Assembly (NCBI RefSeq): GCF_900111745.1
Contig: NZ_FOIJ01000009.1
Location: 62,001-126,000, forward strand
Direction of reading: 5' to 3'
DNA: 64,000 nucleotides
Source of the DNA: Stigmatella erecta
GTDB lineage: Bacteria > Myxococcota > Myxococcia > Myxococcales > Myxococcaceae
The position numbers and the translations under genes are program-made. The notes below the pieces were generated by a model. The model worked only from the letters and a program-made list of their open reading frames with translations. It did not search any database and had not been told where the DNA came from. Shown in pieces: positions 51,349-60,259 of the stretch (positions are counted from its first letter, which is position 1; the number at the start of each line of letters is the position of its first letter).

Positions 51349-53096
51349 CGGGGCTCCTCCCGCGAATTCACTCGCCCGCGGACGTCCGGAGTCTTCCCGA
51401 GTCCGACCTGCCGCGGCTGTGCGAGGAGCTCCGGGAGGAGATCATCACCGTGTGTGGCCGCGTGGGCGGCCACCTGGGCGCCTCCCTGGGGGCCGTGGAG
51501 CTGGTGGTAGGACTGCACCGGGTGTTCCACTCCCCCCAGGACGCGCTGCTCTTCGATGTGGGGCACCAGGCCTATGCGCACAAGCTGCTCACGGGGCGGC
51601 GCGAGCGCATGGGCACGCTCCGGCAGGCCGGGGGCATCGCGCCCTTCCTGGATCCGCGCGAGAGCCCCCTGGACGCGCTCGCCGCAGGCCACTCCTGCAC
51701 CGCCGTCTCCGCCGCGCTGGGCATGCTCCAGGGCCGGCGCCAGCTGGGCCGCACCGGGCACGTGGTGGCCGTGCTGGGCGATGGGGCGCTCACCGGTGGG
51801 CTGTCCTTCGAGGGACTGAACAACGCGGGCGGCTCGCACCTGCCGCTGGTGGTGCTGCTCAACGACAACCAGATGTCCATCTCGGCCAACGTGGGCGCCA
51901 TTCCGGCGCTCCTGCGCACCCGGCAGGCCCGCGCCTTCTTCGAGGCCCTGGGCTTCACCTACCTGGGGCCGGTGGATGGGCATGACCTGGGCGCGCTGCT
52001 GCCGGTGCTGCGCGAGGCGCGCCAGTCCTCCCGGCCGGTGGTGGTGCACGCGATGACCCAGAAGGGCCGCGGCTTTCCCCCCGCGGAGGCGGACACGCAG
52101 ACGCGAGGCCACGCCATGGGCCCCTATGAGTGGCGGGCTGGGAAGCTCGTGCGCTCGCGCGGCGGCCAGCGCACCTTCAGCGAGGCCTTCGCCGCCGCCC
52201 TGGATGACGCCATGGCCGTGGACCCTCGCGTGGTGGTGGTGACGCCCGCCATGCTGGAGGGCTCCGCGCTGGTGGAGCTGAAGGCCCGCTATCCGGACCG
52301 CGTGCACGACGTGGGCATCGCCGAGCAGCACGCCGTCACCTTCTGCGCGGGGCTGGCGGCCGCGGGGGCGCGGCCCGTGTGCGCCATCTACTCCACCTTT
52401 CTTCAGCGCGCGTTCGACCAGGTGGTCCACGACGTGTGCCTGCCCGGGCTGCCCGTCCTCTTCGCGGTGGACCGGGCGGGGCTCGTGGGGGCGGACGGCG
52501 CCACGCACCAGGGGACGTACGACGTCTCATCCCTCCGGGCGCTGCCGGGGCTGTCCTTGATGGCGCCGGTGGTGGGGGAGGACCTGGCGCCCATGCTGGC
52601 CAACGCGCTCGCGGCGCCCGGGCCCAGCGTCATCCGCTTTCCCCGGGGCACCTTGCCCGCGCTGCCGCCGGAGCTGCGCGCGGCCGGGACGGGCTCCGCG
52701 CAGGGGGCCCGCTGGTTGCGCCGGGCCGAGTCGCCGCGGCTCACCCTGGTGGCCCTGGGGCCGCTGGTCCTGGCCGCGCTGGAGGCCGCCCAAGGCGAGC
52801 CCGGCTGGAGCGTGCTGGATGCGCGCTGGGTGAGCCCGCTGGATGTGCCCGCCCTGCTGGAGGCCGCGGCGTGTGGGCACGTGGTGGTGGTGGAGGAGGG
52901 GACCGTGCGCGGCGGGCTGGGCAGCGCGGTGCTGGAGCTCTACGCCATGCACGGGCTCTCCCCGCGCGTGCGGCTGATGGGCCTGCCCGATGCCTTCGTG
53001 CCCCATGGGGATGCGCGGACCCAGCGCTCGGAGCTGGGGCTGGATGCCGCGGGGATGCGGCAGGCCGGGAGGGCCCTGCTGGAGATGGGACGATGA
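51345..53096 (+). CDS. dxs: 1-deoxy-D-xylulose-5-phosphate synthase
   Basis: First step of the MEP isoprenoid pathway, using thiamine diphosphate to join pyruvate and glyceraldehyde 3-phosphate. The start is GTG 51345 (GTGA overlap with ispA). The 583-residue protein has GGHLGASLGAVELVVGLH, the TPP motif GDGALTGGLSFEGLNNAG, NDNQMSIS and AEQHAVTFCAGLAAAG. It is about 35 residues shorter than E. coli Dxs, with loops trimmed, but all domains are present. Confidence 0.95.
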   Translation: MTGLLPRIHSPADVRSLPESDLPRLCEELREEIITVCGRVGGHLGASLGAVELVVGLHRVFHSPQDALLFDVGHQAYAHKLLTGRRERMGTLRQAGGIAPFLDPRESPLDALAAGHSCTAVSAALGMLQGRRQLGRTGHVVAVLGDGALTGGLSFEGLNNAGGSHLPLVVLLNDNQMSISANVGAIPALLRTRQARAFFEALGFTYLGPVDGHDLGALLPVLREARQSSRPVVVHAMTQKGRGFPPAEADTQTRGHAMGPYEWRAGKLVRSRGGQRTFSEAFAAALDDAMAVDPRVVVVTPAMLEGSALVELKARYPDRVHDVGIAEQHAVTFCAGLAAAGARPVCAIYSTFLQRAFDQVVHDVCLPGLPVLFAVDRAGLVGADGATHQGTYDVSSLRALPGLSLMAPVVGEDLAPMLANALAAPGPSVIRFPRGTLPALPPELRAAGTGSAQGARWLRRAESPRLTLVALGPLVLAALEAAQGEPGWSVLDARWVSPLDVPALLEAAACGHVVVVEEGTVRGGLGSAVLELYAMHGLSPRVRLMGLPDAFVPHGDARTQRSELGLDAAGMRQAGRALLEMGR

Positions 53097-53833
53097 AGCC
53101 TCGCAAGGAGCGCCTGGACGTGCTGGTGGTGGAGCGGGGGCTGGCCGAGTCCCGCACGAAGGCGCAGGCGCTCATCCTCGCCGGCCAGGTGGTGGTGGGC
53201 GACCAGCGCGTGGACAAGCCCGGGGCGCTGGTGCCCGTGGAGGCCGAGATGCGCCTCAAGGGCGAGGTGCTCCCCTACGTCTCGCGCGGTGGCCTCAAGC
53301 TCAAGGCGGCCATCGATCGCTTCGGGCTGGATGTGCGCGGCAAGGTGGGCGCGGACATTGGCGCCAGCACCGGAGGCTTCACCGACTGCCTGCTCCAGGA
53401 AGGCGCGGTGCGCGTGCACGCCATCGACGTGGGGTACGGCCAGCTCCACGAGAAGTTGCGGACCGATGCGCGGGTGCGCTCGCGCGAGCGCGTCAACGCG
53501 CGCTACCTCACCGCCGAGGACTTGCCCGAGAAGGCCGGCGTCATCGTCATCGACGTGAGCTTCATCTCGCTCACCCAGGTGCTGCCCTCCGTGCTGCCGT
53601 TCCTGGAGAAGGGCGGGCTGCTCGTGGCCCTGGTGAAGCCTCAGTTCGAGGTGGGGCGGGAGAACATCGGCAAGGGCGGCGTGGTGCGGGACACGGAAGC
53701 CCGCCAGTCGGCCATCGACGCGGTGGTGGCCTTTGCCCGGGAGCAGGGGCTCACGGTGCGCGGGCTGATGGACTGCCCCGTGCCTGGGCCCGCGGGCAAC
53801 GTGGAAGCGCTCCTCGTCGCGCACAGCGATTGA
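53093..53833 (+). CDS. tlyA: TlyA family rRNA methyltransferase/hemolysin
   Basis: A 246-residue protein with an N-terminal S4 RNA-binding domain (LDVLVVERGLAESRTKAQAL) and an FtsJ-like methyltransferase domain with the SAM motif GADIGASTGGFTDCLLQEGA and VIDVSFISLTQVLP. TlyA methylates 2'-OH of ribose in rRNA; the hemolysin name is historical. ATG 53093 overlaps dxs by 4 bases, ending the co-translated ispA-dxs-tlyA block. Confidence 0.93.
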   Translation: MKPRKERLDVLVVERGLAESRTKAQALILAGQVVVGDQRVDKPGALVPVEAEMRLKGEVLPYVSRGGLKLKAAIDRFGLDVRGKVGADIGASTGGFTDCLLQEGAVRVHAIDVGYGQLHEKLRTDARVRSRERVNARYLTAEDLPEKAGVIVIDVSFISLTQVLPSVLPFLEKGGLLVALVKPQFEVGRENIGKGGVVRDTEARQSAIDAVVAFAREQGLTVRGLMDCPVPGPAGNVEALLVAHSD

Positions 53834-53909
53834 CTAATCCCTCTCAGGCACTACCCTCCGGCGGCGGTTGACAGCCCGTCTCACAGCCGTTCCGCCTTGG
53901 AGGGAATAC

Positions 53910-54896
53910 ATGCGCTTCGTGAAGAACTTGTTCAGGGCTTGTGCCATGTCCGTGCTCATGGTGTCGGCGGTTTCCTCGGCGGCCGATGTCAAGATTGGCT
54001 TCGTCGTCAAACAGCCCGAGGAGCCCTGGTTCCAGGACGAGTGGAAGTTCGCGGACGTGGCGGCGAAGGAGAAGGGCTTCACCCTGGTGAAGATTGGCGC
54101 CGAGGACGGCGAGAAGGCGCTGTCCGCCATCGACAACCTGGGGGCGCAGGGCGCTCAGGGCGTCATCATCTGCACGCCGGACGTGAAGCTGGGGCCGGGC
54201 CTGGTGGCGCGCGCCACCTCCAACCAGCTCAAGCTGATGACGGTGGATGACCGGCTGGTGAACAGCAAGGGCAAGCCGCTGGAGAACGTGCCGCACATGG
54301 GCATCTCCGCCACCAAGATTGGCGAGGCCGTGGGGCAGGCCATCGTGGAGCAGATCAAGGCGCGCGGCTGGAACATGAAGGACGTGGGTGCCATCCGCGT
54401 CTCGTATGATCAGCTTCCCACCGCGAAGGATCGCGTCGAGGGCGCCATCGCCGTGCTGAAGCAGAACGGCTTCGTGGCCTCGAACATCTTCGATGCGCCC
54501 CAGAGCAAGACGGACACCGAGGCTGCGCTCAATGCCGCCAGCGTGGTGCTCAACAAGAACGCCGGCATCAAGAAGTGGGTGGCCTTTGGCCTCAATGACG
54601 AGGCGGTGCTCGGCGCCGTCCGGGCCTCGGAGGCCGCGGGCTTGAAGGCCGCGGATGTCGTCGCGGTGGGCATCGGCGGTTCGGACTCGGCCATCAACGA
54701 GTTCAAGAAGCCCAGCCCCACGGGCTTCTACGGCAGCATCATCATCTCGCCCAAGCGCCACGGCTACGAGACGGCCCTGAACATGTACAACTGGGTGACG
54801 GCGAACAAGGAGCCGGAGAAGCTCATCCTCACCTCCGGCAAGCTGGCCACGCGCGAGTCCTACCAGGCGGTGCGCAAGGAGCTGGGCCTCCAGTAA
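53910..54896 (+). CDS. araF: sugar ABC transporter substrate-binding protein (L-arabinose type)
   Basis: A 328-residue periplasmic binding protein with signal peptide MRFVKNLFRACAMSVLMVSA and cleavage near SSA-AD. The mature start DVKIGFVVKQPEEPWFQDEW is characteristic of AraF, as is MGISATKIGEAVGQAIVEQI. GGAGGG lies 6 bases before ATG 53910; an upstream frame at 53868 is not needed. It is the first gene of a complete three-gene importer. L-arabinose is the family substrate but galactose-type sugars cannot be excluded. Confidence 0.9.
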   Translation: MRFVKNLFRACAMSVLMVSAVSSAADVKIGFVVKQPEEPWFQDEWKFADVAAKEKGFTLVKIGAEDGEKALSAIDNLGAQGAQGVIICTPDVKLGPGLVARATSNQLKLMTVDDRLVNSKGKPLENVPHMGISATKIGEAVGQAIVEQIKARGWNMKDVGAIRVSYDQLPTAKDRVEGAIAVLKQNGFVASNIFDAPQSKTDTEAALNAASVVLNKNAGIKKWVAFGLNDEAVLGAVRASEAAGLKAADVVAVGIGGSDSAINEFKKPSPTGFYGSIIISPKRHGYETALNMYNWVTANKEPEKLILTSGKLATRESYQAVRKELGLQ

Positions 54897-54917
54897 GCAC
54901 GGACTTGTGGGAGGCAC

Positions 54918-56417
54918 ATGGCACCGTTTCTCGAGTTCACGAACATCACCAAGAGCTTCCCCGGCGTCCGGGCCCTCAAGGAGCTGAGCTTCTCGGTGCC
55001 GCCCGGACGGGTCATTGGTCTGCTGGGCGAGAACGGTGCGGGCAAGTCCACGCTCATCAAGATTCTCGGGGGGGATTACACCCCCGAGACGGGTGAGCTG
55101 CGCATCGGGGGAAAGGCCCACCGCTTTTCCTCCACGCGCGATTCGATCGCCGCCGGGGTGACGGTCGTCCACCAGGAGCTTCAGCTCGTGCCGGAGCTGA
55201 CGGTGGCCGAGAACCTCATGCTGGGCCGCTTCCCGTCCCGCTTCGGGGTCGTCCGCTACGGGGAGCTGTTCGCCAAGGTCGGCGCGGTGCTGCGCGAGGC
55301 GGGCATCGAGGTGGATCCCCGGGCCAAGGTCGCGGACCTGTCCCTGGGCACCCGGCAGATGGTGGAGATCGCCAAGGCGGCCATCTTCGACGCCTCGGTC
55401 ATCGCCCTGGATGAGCCCACCTCCTCGCTCTCCGCGCACGAGAGCGAGGTGCTCTTCCGGCTGGTGAACCGGCTGCGCGCGGCCGGCAAGGTCATCCTCT
55501 ATGTCTCGCACCGGCTGGATGAGATCTTCCGCCTGTGTGATGGCTGCGTCGTGCTGCGCGATGGCCGGCTCGTGGCCCAGCACGACACCCTGGAGGGGCT
55601 GACGCGCGAGACGCTGGTGCGCGAGATGGTGGGCCGCGAGATTCAAGACATCTGGGGCTGGCGGCCCCGGACCCCGGGGGCGGTGCGGCTCTCCGTGTCG
55701 GGGCTGGAGGGCTCGCGCCTGACGGCCCCTACGGGCTTCGAGGTGCGCGCCGGGGAGATCCTGGGCCTTTTCGGGCTGGTGGGCGCGGGCCGCAGCGAGC
55801 TGGCGCGGCTGCTGTATGGCGCGGACCCGCGCGCCGCGGGCGAGGTGCGCATCGATGGGGTTCCGGTGCGGATCCACCACCCGCGGCAAGCGGTGCGCGC
55901 GGGCCTGGTGCTGTGCCCGGAGGACCGCAAGGCCGACGGCATCCTCCAGGGCCAGCCGGTGGAGGCGAACATCGCCATCTCCTCGCGCCGCCACTTCTCG
56001 CCCTTCGGCATCCTGAACACGCGGAGGGAAGGGGAGATGGCCGACCGCTTCATCCAGCGGCTCGGGGTGCGCACGCCTTCGCGCGAGCAGGCCATCGAGA
56101 ACCTGTCGGGCGGCAACCAGCAGAAGGTCATCCTTTCGCGCTGGCTGTCCGAGGAGGGCATCAAGGTCTTCATCGTGGATGAGCCCACGCGCGGCATCGA
56201 CGTGGGGGCCAAGAGTGAAATCTACGAGGTGCTCTATGGCCTGGCGGAGCAGGGCATCGCGCTCATCGTCATCTCCAGCGAGCTGCCCGAGGTGATGGGC
56301 ATCAGCGACCGCATCGCGGTGATGTGCGGCGGCCGCATCGCCGCGGAGTTTCAACGCCCCGGCTTCTCCGAGGAGAAGATCCTGGCGGCAGCGCTGCCCG
56401 ACCGGACGGCGGCTTGA
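54918..56417 (+). CDS. araG: sugar ABC transporter ATP-binding protein (AraG-like)
   Basis: A 499-residue double ABC ATPase. The first cassette has GLLGENGAGKSTLIKIL, LSLGTRQMVEIAKA and VIALDEPTSSL; the second has the usual degenerate Walker A GLVGAGRSEL with LSGGNQQKVILSRWL and IVDEPTRGIDVGAKSEI. This arrangement is specific to monosaccharide importers. It follows araF by 21 bases and precedes the permease gene by 11. Confidence 0.93.
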   Translation: MAPFLEFTNITKSFPGVRALKELSFSVPPGRVIGLLGENGAGKSTLIKILGGDYTPETGELRIGGKAHRFSSTRDSIAAGVTVVHQELQLVPELTVAENLMLGRFPSRFGVVRYGELFAKVGAVLREAGIEVDPRAKVADLSLGTRQMVEIAKAAIFDASVIALDEPTSSLSAHESEVLFRLVNRLRAAGKVILYVSHRLDEIFRLCDGCVVLRDGRLVAQHDTLEGLTRETLVREMVGREIQDIWGWRPRTPGAVRLSVSGLEGSRLTAPTGFEVRAGEILGLFGLVGAGRSELARLLYGADPRAAGEVRIDGVPVRIHHPRQAVRAGLVLCPEDRKADGILQGQPVEANIAISSRRHFSPFGILNTRREGEMADRFIQRLGVRTPSREQAIENLSGGNQQKVILSRWLSEEGIKVFIVDEPTRGIDVGAKSEIYEVLYGLAEQGIALIVISSELPEVMGISDRIAVMCGGRIAAEFQRPGFSEEKILAAALPDRTAA

Positions 56418-56428
56418 GAGGATTGGGA

Positions 56429-57379
56429 ATGGATCGCTTGAAAAGGGCCGTGCTCGGTGAACAGGGGCTCGTCATCCTGTTCCTGCTGGCCCTCGGCATC
56501 GTGTGCCTCACCGTGCCCAGCTTCATGACGCAGCGGAACATCCTCGGCCTGCTCCAGTCCGTGGTGACCATTGGCATCGTCGCCTGCACGATGATGCTGT
56601 GTCTGGCCTCGCGGGACTTCGATCTGTCCGTGGGCTCCACGGTGGCCTTCGCCGGCATGGTCGCGGTGATGGTGTCCAACAGCACCGAGAACCTGCTCCT
56701 GGGCATCCTGGCGGCCTTGGCGGCCGGCGTCGTGGTGGGCGCCATCAACGGCGTGGTGATTGCCAAGCTGCGCATCAACGCCCTCATCACCACGCTGGCC
56801 ACGATGCAGATCGTCCGCGGCTCGGCGCTGATTGCCTCCGACGGCCGCGCGGTGGGCGTGGATGATGAGGCCTACTTCGACATCGCGCTGACGGCGCCGC
56901 TGGGCATTCCGGTGCCGGTGCTCGTCATGGTGCTCTGCTTCGCCCTCTTTGGCTTCGTGCTCAACCGCACCGTCTTCGGGCGCAACACGCTGGCAATTGG
57001 CGGCAACCCGGATGCCTCGCGCCTCGCGGGCGTCAACGTGGGCTCCATCCGCATCTGGATCTTCACGCTCCAGGGCCTGCTGTGCGCGGTGGCGGGGATT
57101 CTCTTGTCCTCGCGCATTACCAGCGGCCAGCCGAATGCTGCTCAGGGACTGGAGCTGTCGGTCATTTCCGCCTGCGTGCTGGGCGGCGTGTCCCTGGCGG
57201 GCGGACGCGCGGCGATCTCCGGCGTGCTGGTGGGCGTGCTCATCATGGGCATCGCGGAGAACGTGATGAACCTGATGAACATCCAGGCGTTCTACCAGTA
57301 CGTGGTGCGCGGGGTGATTCTCCTGCTCGCCGTGCTGCTCGACAACCTGCGCACCCGTGCGACGGGCCGACGGCTCTAA
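56429..57379 (+). CDS. araH: sugar ABC transporter permease (AraH-like)
   Basis: A 316-residue integral membrane protein with about 8-10 spans. Characteristic segments are ASRDFDLSVGSTVAFAGMVA, GAINGVVIAKLRINALITTL, and the terminal GVLIMGIAENVMNLMNIQAF. It forms the channel for AraF/AraG. ATG 56429 lies 11 bases after araG. No regulator or arabinose catabolic gene is in the window. Confidence 0.92.
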   Translation: MDRLKRAVLGEQGLVILFLLALGIVCLTVPSFMTQRNILGLLQSVVTIGIVACTMMLCLASRDFDLSVGSTVAFAGMVAVMVSNSTENLLLGILAALAAGVVVGAINGVVIAKLRINALITTLATMQIVRGSALIASDGRAVGVDDEAYFDIALTAPLGIPVPVLVMVLCFALFGFVLNRTVFGRNTLAIGGNPDASRLAGVNVGSIRIWIFTLQGLLCAVAGILLSSRITSGQPNAAQGLELSVISACVLGGVSLAGGRAAISGVLVGVLIMGIAENVMNLMNIQAFYQYVVRGVILLLAVLLDNLRTRATGRRL

Positions 57380-57410
57380 GCCCGCCTGTGGTCTTGGCAG
57401 AGTTTGAGGG

Positions 57411-59210
57411 TTATGGCCATCGTCGAACAGCCAAGGCGCTCCACTCGCGCGGCAAGCGCGCTTCCCCGGGTTTCGAACCCTCATGCTTGATTGTGAGGCC
57501 CGTCTGGTCCCCCAGCACGAAGCACACCGGGACACGGCGCCCATTCGGCAGGAGAGCTTCGGTATAGCGGCCCAAGACCGCCTCCGGTCCCTCCTTCGTG
57601 AGGCCTTCTGTCCAGAGTTGCCCGTACAGGAGGGTGCTGTCAGGGAGCGGGCCTGTCCACTCGTACTTCACTACGCGGCTGACGACGGGGCCGGCGCTGT
57701 AGGTGCCCACTTGTTGGTTTGTGCCTGGCTGGTTGATGTCGATGACGACGCGGTAGCCAGCACCCTTGAATAAGTTCATTGCTTCCATGCTTCGGACAGT
57801 GTCTTGGGGGCAGTCCTCGGGCAGGGGCCGCACTTGGGCCGCAGGGCAGCCAACGCTGAAGGCGGCGCACAACCAAGCTGCGGCGGCCCTGGCGGGCCAG
57901 GAGTTGCTAAGGGGGAACATGAGCGGGCTTCCTTTCTCGGATGCAGCGTGGGCAATCGAGTCTGCGGGAGAGCGCCACTCCCACCACGCAGTGAAAAGGG
58001 CAAGGCCCAGCAGGAGCGGGCCCGCCACGAGGGCGATTCGTCGCCACCACTTCTTGCGTCGGGCGGCTTTCGCATTGACGGTCTCCAACTCCGTCGCCAT
58101 CTCCTTGAAAGTGGCAGAAACCTGCTCAAAGAGTTGCTCGTTGGAGAGTTCTTCCGCTTTTTGCTTTTGAACCTTCTTGACCCGGCGATCCGTCTCCTGC
58201 CTGTGGAGGCGGATCTCCTCCACCTCGTCTTGGGTCATGGGGGCAGGCCCTTCGGGAGACAGCACCAGCCGTACCTTCCAGGCCTTCTTGGTGCGCTCCT
58301 TGGCTGCATCCCACAGCGTTTGGTGGAGCGCCTCGGCACTTTCGTAGCGGTACTCCGGCAACTTCTCGAGCAATCGCATGACAATGCGGCTGAGCGGCTC
58401 AGGCACCTCTGGGTTCATGCGGTGGGGCGCGCGAGGGATGACGGTTTGAATCGCCGTCAGCAACTCCTCCGCCGTCAGCCGAGGATCGAAGGGCCAGCAG
58501 TTCGTGAGTGCCTCGTACATGAAGACGCCCAACTGGTAGAGGTCGCCCGCCACACCCACTTCGAACCGGGCCCCCTGCTTCCATGTGCCCTCGCGGAGGA
58601 AGGTGACGCACTCGGGGGGCAGCAAGTGCGGCGTTCCTGGAGCCAGGCCCACCGTGAGGGTGGATGCACCTGGCAGCCACGCGCTGCCCAGATCCACCAT
58701 CGTCGGCTTGCCGTCCGGGCCAACGATGACGTGCTCACTCTTGAAGTCCCGGATGAGGATGCGGCGGCGGTGCAAGCGGCCCACGGCGCGCACCACTTCG
58801 AGGAAGATGTCCACGAGCTGGGCTGCGTTGGGCCGGGTGCGCTCGCGCCAGTCATGGAAGGGCTCGCCGGCAACATAGTCGGTGACGATGTAGATGTAGC
58901 CTTTGGTGGAGTGGGGCCACCTGTCCACGGCGCGCATGTTGGGCAGGCCGGGGAGGCTGGTGTTGGCCATCAGGGTGGCGGCCTCGTGGCGCATCCGCCC
59001 ATCCACCTGCCGCTGCTCCAGCGCCTTCTCGGGTGTGTCCGGGGTTAGCTCCGAGGCAGGCCTGATCGCCATCTTCAGCGTGAATAACTCCCCATCGCGC
59101 TCGGCCTTGAATGCGTGGCCGAAGTTGCCGCTGCCCAATGACTCGATAATGCGCCAGGGGCCTACCATGTCTCCCGGCTTGAGGTGGTCCGGGTGAAGGG
59201 CGTCCGTCAT
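57411..59210 (-). CDS. degenerate Ser/Thr kinase fused to a lipoprotein-like tail
   Basis: A 599-residue protein. The kinase fold keeps the glycine loop LGSGNFGHAF (25-34), Lys46, Glu76 and catalytic Asp155, but the loop reads IRDFKSEH (HRD His is Ile153 and the metal-binding Asn is His160) and DFG is DLG (173-175). Activity may be weak or absent. A coiled-coil region (about 325-385) and a span at 392-410 follow. From Met431 the sequence looks like a separate lipoprotein (MFPLSNSWPARAAAAW, then FSVGC), and an internal ribosome site AAAGGAAG lies 7 bases before that ATG (57918-57920). It is downstream of the DUF2381 gene by 13 bases. Confidence 0.85.
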   Translation of the reverse strand: MTDALHPDHLKPGDMVGPWRIIESLGSGNFGHAFKAERDGELFTLKMAIRPASELTPDTPEKALEQRQVDGRMRHEAATLMANTSLPGLPNMRAVDRWPHSTKGYIYIVTDYVAGEPFHDWRERTRPNAAQLVDIFLEVVRAVGRLHRRRILIRDFKSEHVIVGPDGKPTMVDLGSAWLPGASTLTVGLAPGTPHLLPPECVTFLREGTWKQGARFEVGVAGDLYQLGVFMYEALTNCWPFDPRLTAEELLTAIQTVIPRAPHRMNPEVPEPLSRIVMRLLEKLPEYRYESAEALHQTLWDAAKERTKKAWKVRLVLSPEGPAPMTQDEVEEIRLHRQETDRRVKKVQKQKAEELSNEQLFEQVSATFKEMATELETVNAKAARRKKWWRRIALVAGPLLLGLALFTAWWEWRSPADSIAHAASEKGSPLMFPLSNSWPARAAAAWLCAAFSVGCPAAQVRPLPEDCPQDTVRSMEAMNLFKGAGYRVVIDINQPGTNQQVGTYSAGPVVSRVVKYEWTGPLPDSTLLYGQLWTEGLTKEGPEAVLGRYTEALLPNGRRVPVCFVLGDQTGLTIKHEGSKPGEARLPREWSALAVRRWP

Positions 59211-59223
59211 GGGCGGGGGGGTC

Positions 59224-60108
59224 CTACTGCGCCAGAAGATTGAAGGAAAGGCGCCGCTGGACGCTGGCGTCCTCCAGTTCCACGCTGAATGCTCTTCCGG
59301 TAGACCAGGGGGGCGCCTTCATCTCCAGCACCACCAGCCCCGCTTCGCCCGGCGCCAGCTGTTCCTGCTTCGTGTGCACGGAGAACACCTCCACCGGAGC
59401 ACCTGTCGCGCTGGTGATGCGTGCCTTCCCCGCCACCCAGCGCTTCTGGCCCGGAAGGTTGCGCAGCCGGATAGCTATCAATGTCGAGGACGCGCCTTCG
59501 TAACCAATGCTCTCCACCACAGTCAAGCCGCTCCCGTTTGCTGTGGCCTGCGTGATGAAGAACTCCAAGGGATTCATCTTCTTACCAAGCCACTCGGAGA
59601 GAACGAGCCCGGCGGGACCGCTTTCCGCGTACCGAGTCTTGAGTTCCTCCAACTCTGCTTCCTTCTGAGTGAGGGCCGCGAGCAGAGCCTCGGGGGTGTT
59701 CGCCCGCCTATCGACCTCCACCTTGCCGTCCATCACGTCCGCCTTGGAGACGACGGCTAGAACGGCCTTTGTGGGCAGAGCCCTGTCTTTAAATCCGACC
59801 TGCATGATGAGCCGCTCACCCGGACCCAAGTCCGTGAAGGGCTCAATCGAGAGGATGCGGTCGCCAACATCCACCCATTTGAAGCGGGTTCGATCCATCA
59901 CGAGGCTGTCCCGGTCCAGGGGCCCGTTGAAGGCCACCGTGGTGAGGTTGCCCGCAGCCACGTACAACTCGGGGATGGGCTCCGTAGGTGTTGTGGGCAG
60001 CGCGGCGCGCCGATCCTGGCGCTGCCGGGCGGGGGGCTGGGACTGGGCGGTGGCCCTGTTCGCCACCAGCAGAAGGGTGAGGAGTAGCCACCTCGTGAGT
60101 AGTACCAA
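59224..60108 (-). CDS. DUF2381 family secreted protein
   Basis: A 294-residue exported protein of a myxobacteria-specific family (DUF2381/TIGR02268). It starts at TTG 60106-60108, with GGAGG about 10 bases upstream, and has a signal peptide ending near ANRATA. The beta-rich mature part includes ELYVAAGNLTTVAFNGPLDR, LSIEPFTDLGPGERLIMQVG and the C-terminal VELEDASVQRRLSFNLLAQ. The function is unknown. It lies 13 bases upstream of the degenerate kinase gene on the same strand; such pairing hints that the two act together at the envelope (inference). Confidence 0.8.
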   Translation of the reverse strand: MVLLTRWLLLTLLLVANRATAQSQPPARQRQDRRAALPTTPTEPIPELYVAAGNLTTVAFNGPLDRDSLVMDRTRFKWVDVGDRILSIEPFTDLGPGERLIMQVGFKDRALPTKAVLAVVSKADVMDGKVEVDRRANTPEALLAALTQKEAELEELKTRYAESGPAGLVLSEWLGKKMNPLEFFITQATANGSGLTVVESIGYEGASSTLIAIRLRNLPGQKRWVAGKARITSATGAPVEVFSVHTKQEQLAPGEAGLVVLEMKAPPWSTGRAFSVELEDASVQRRLSFNLLAQ

Positions 60109-60259
60109 TGCAGCAAAACCTCCGAGGTCTCTACCCTAACAAATCTGCGGTATTGTCGTGCGACGCTGGTACTCCCTGGTGAGGACTACCCGGGCAGAGC
60201 TACATCGGCGCTCGTGCTCCTCCCCGTGGGCCCTCTCGCATTTGACCAGGCCGTCCCCG

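Noticed and set aside
53868-53890. TTGACA before araF as a promoter
   Set aside because: The -35 is perfect, but no acceptable -10 hexamer is found 16-18 bases downstream; a promoter may exist but cannot be supported.
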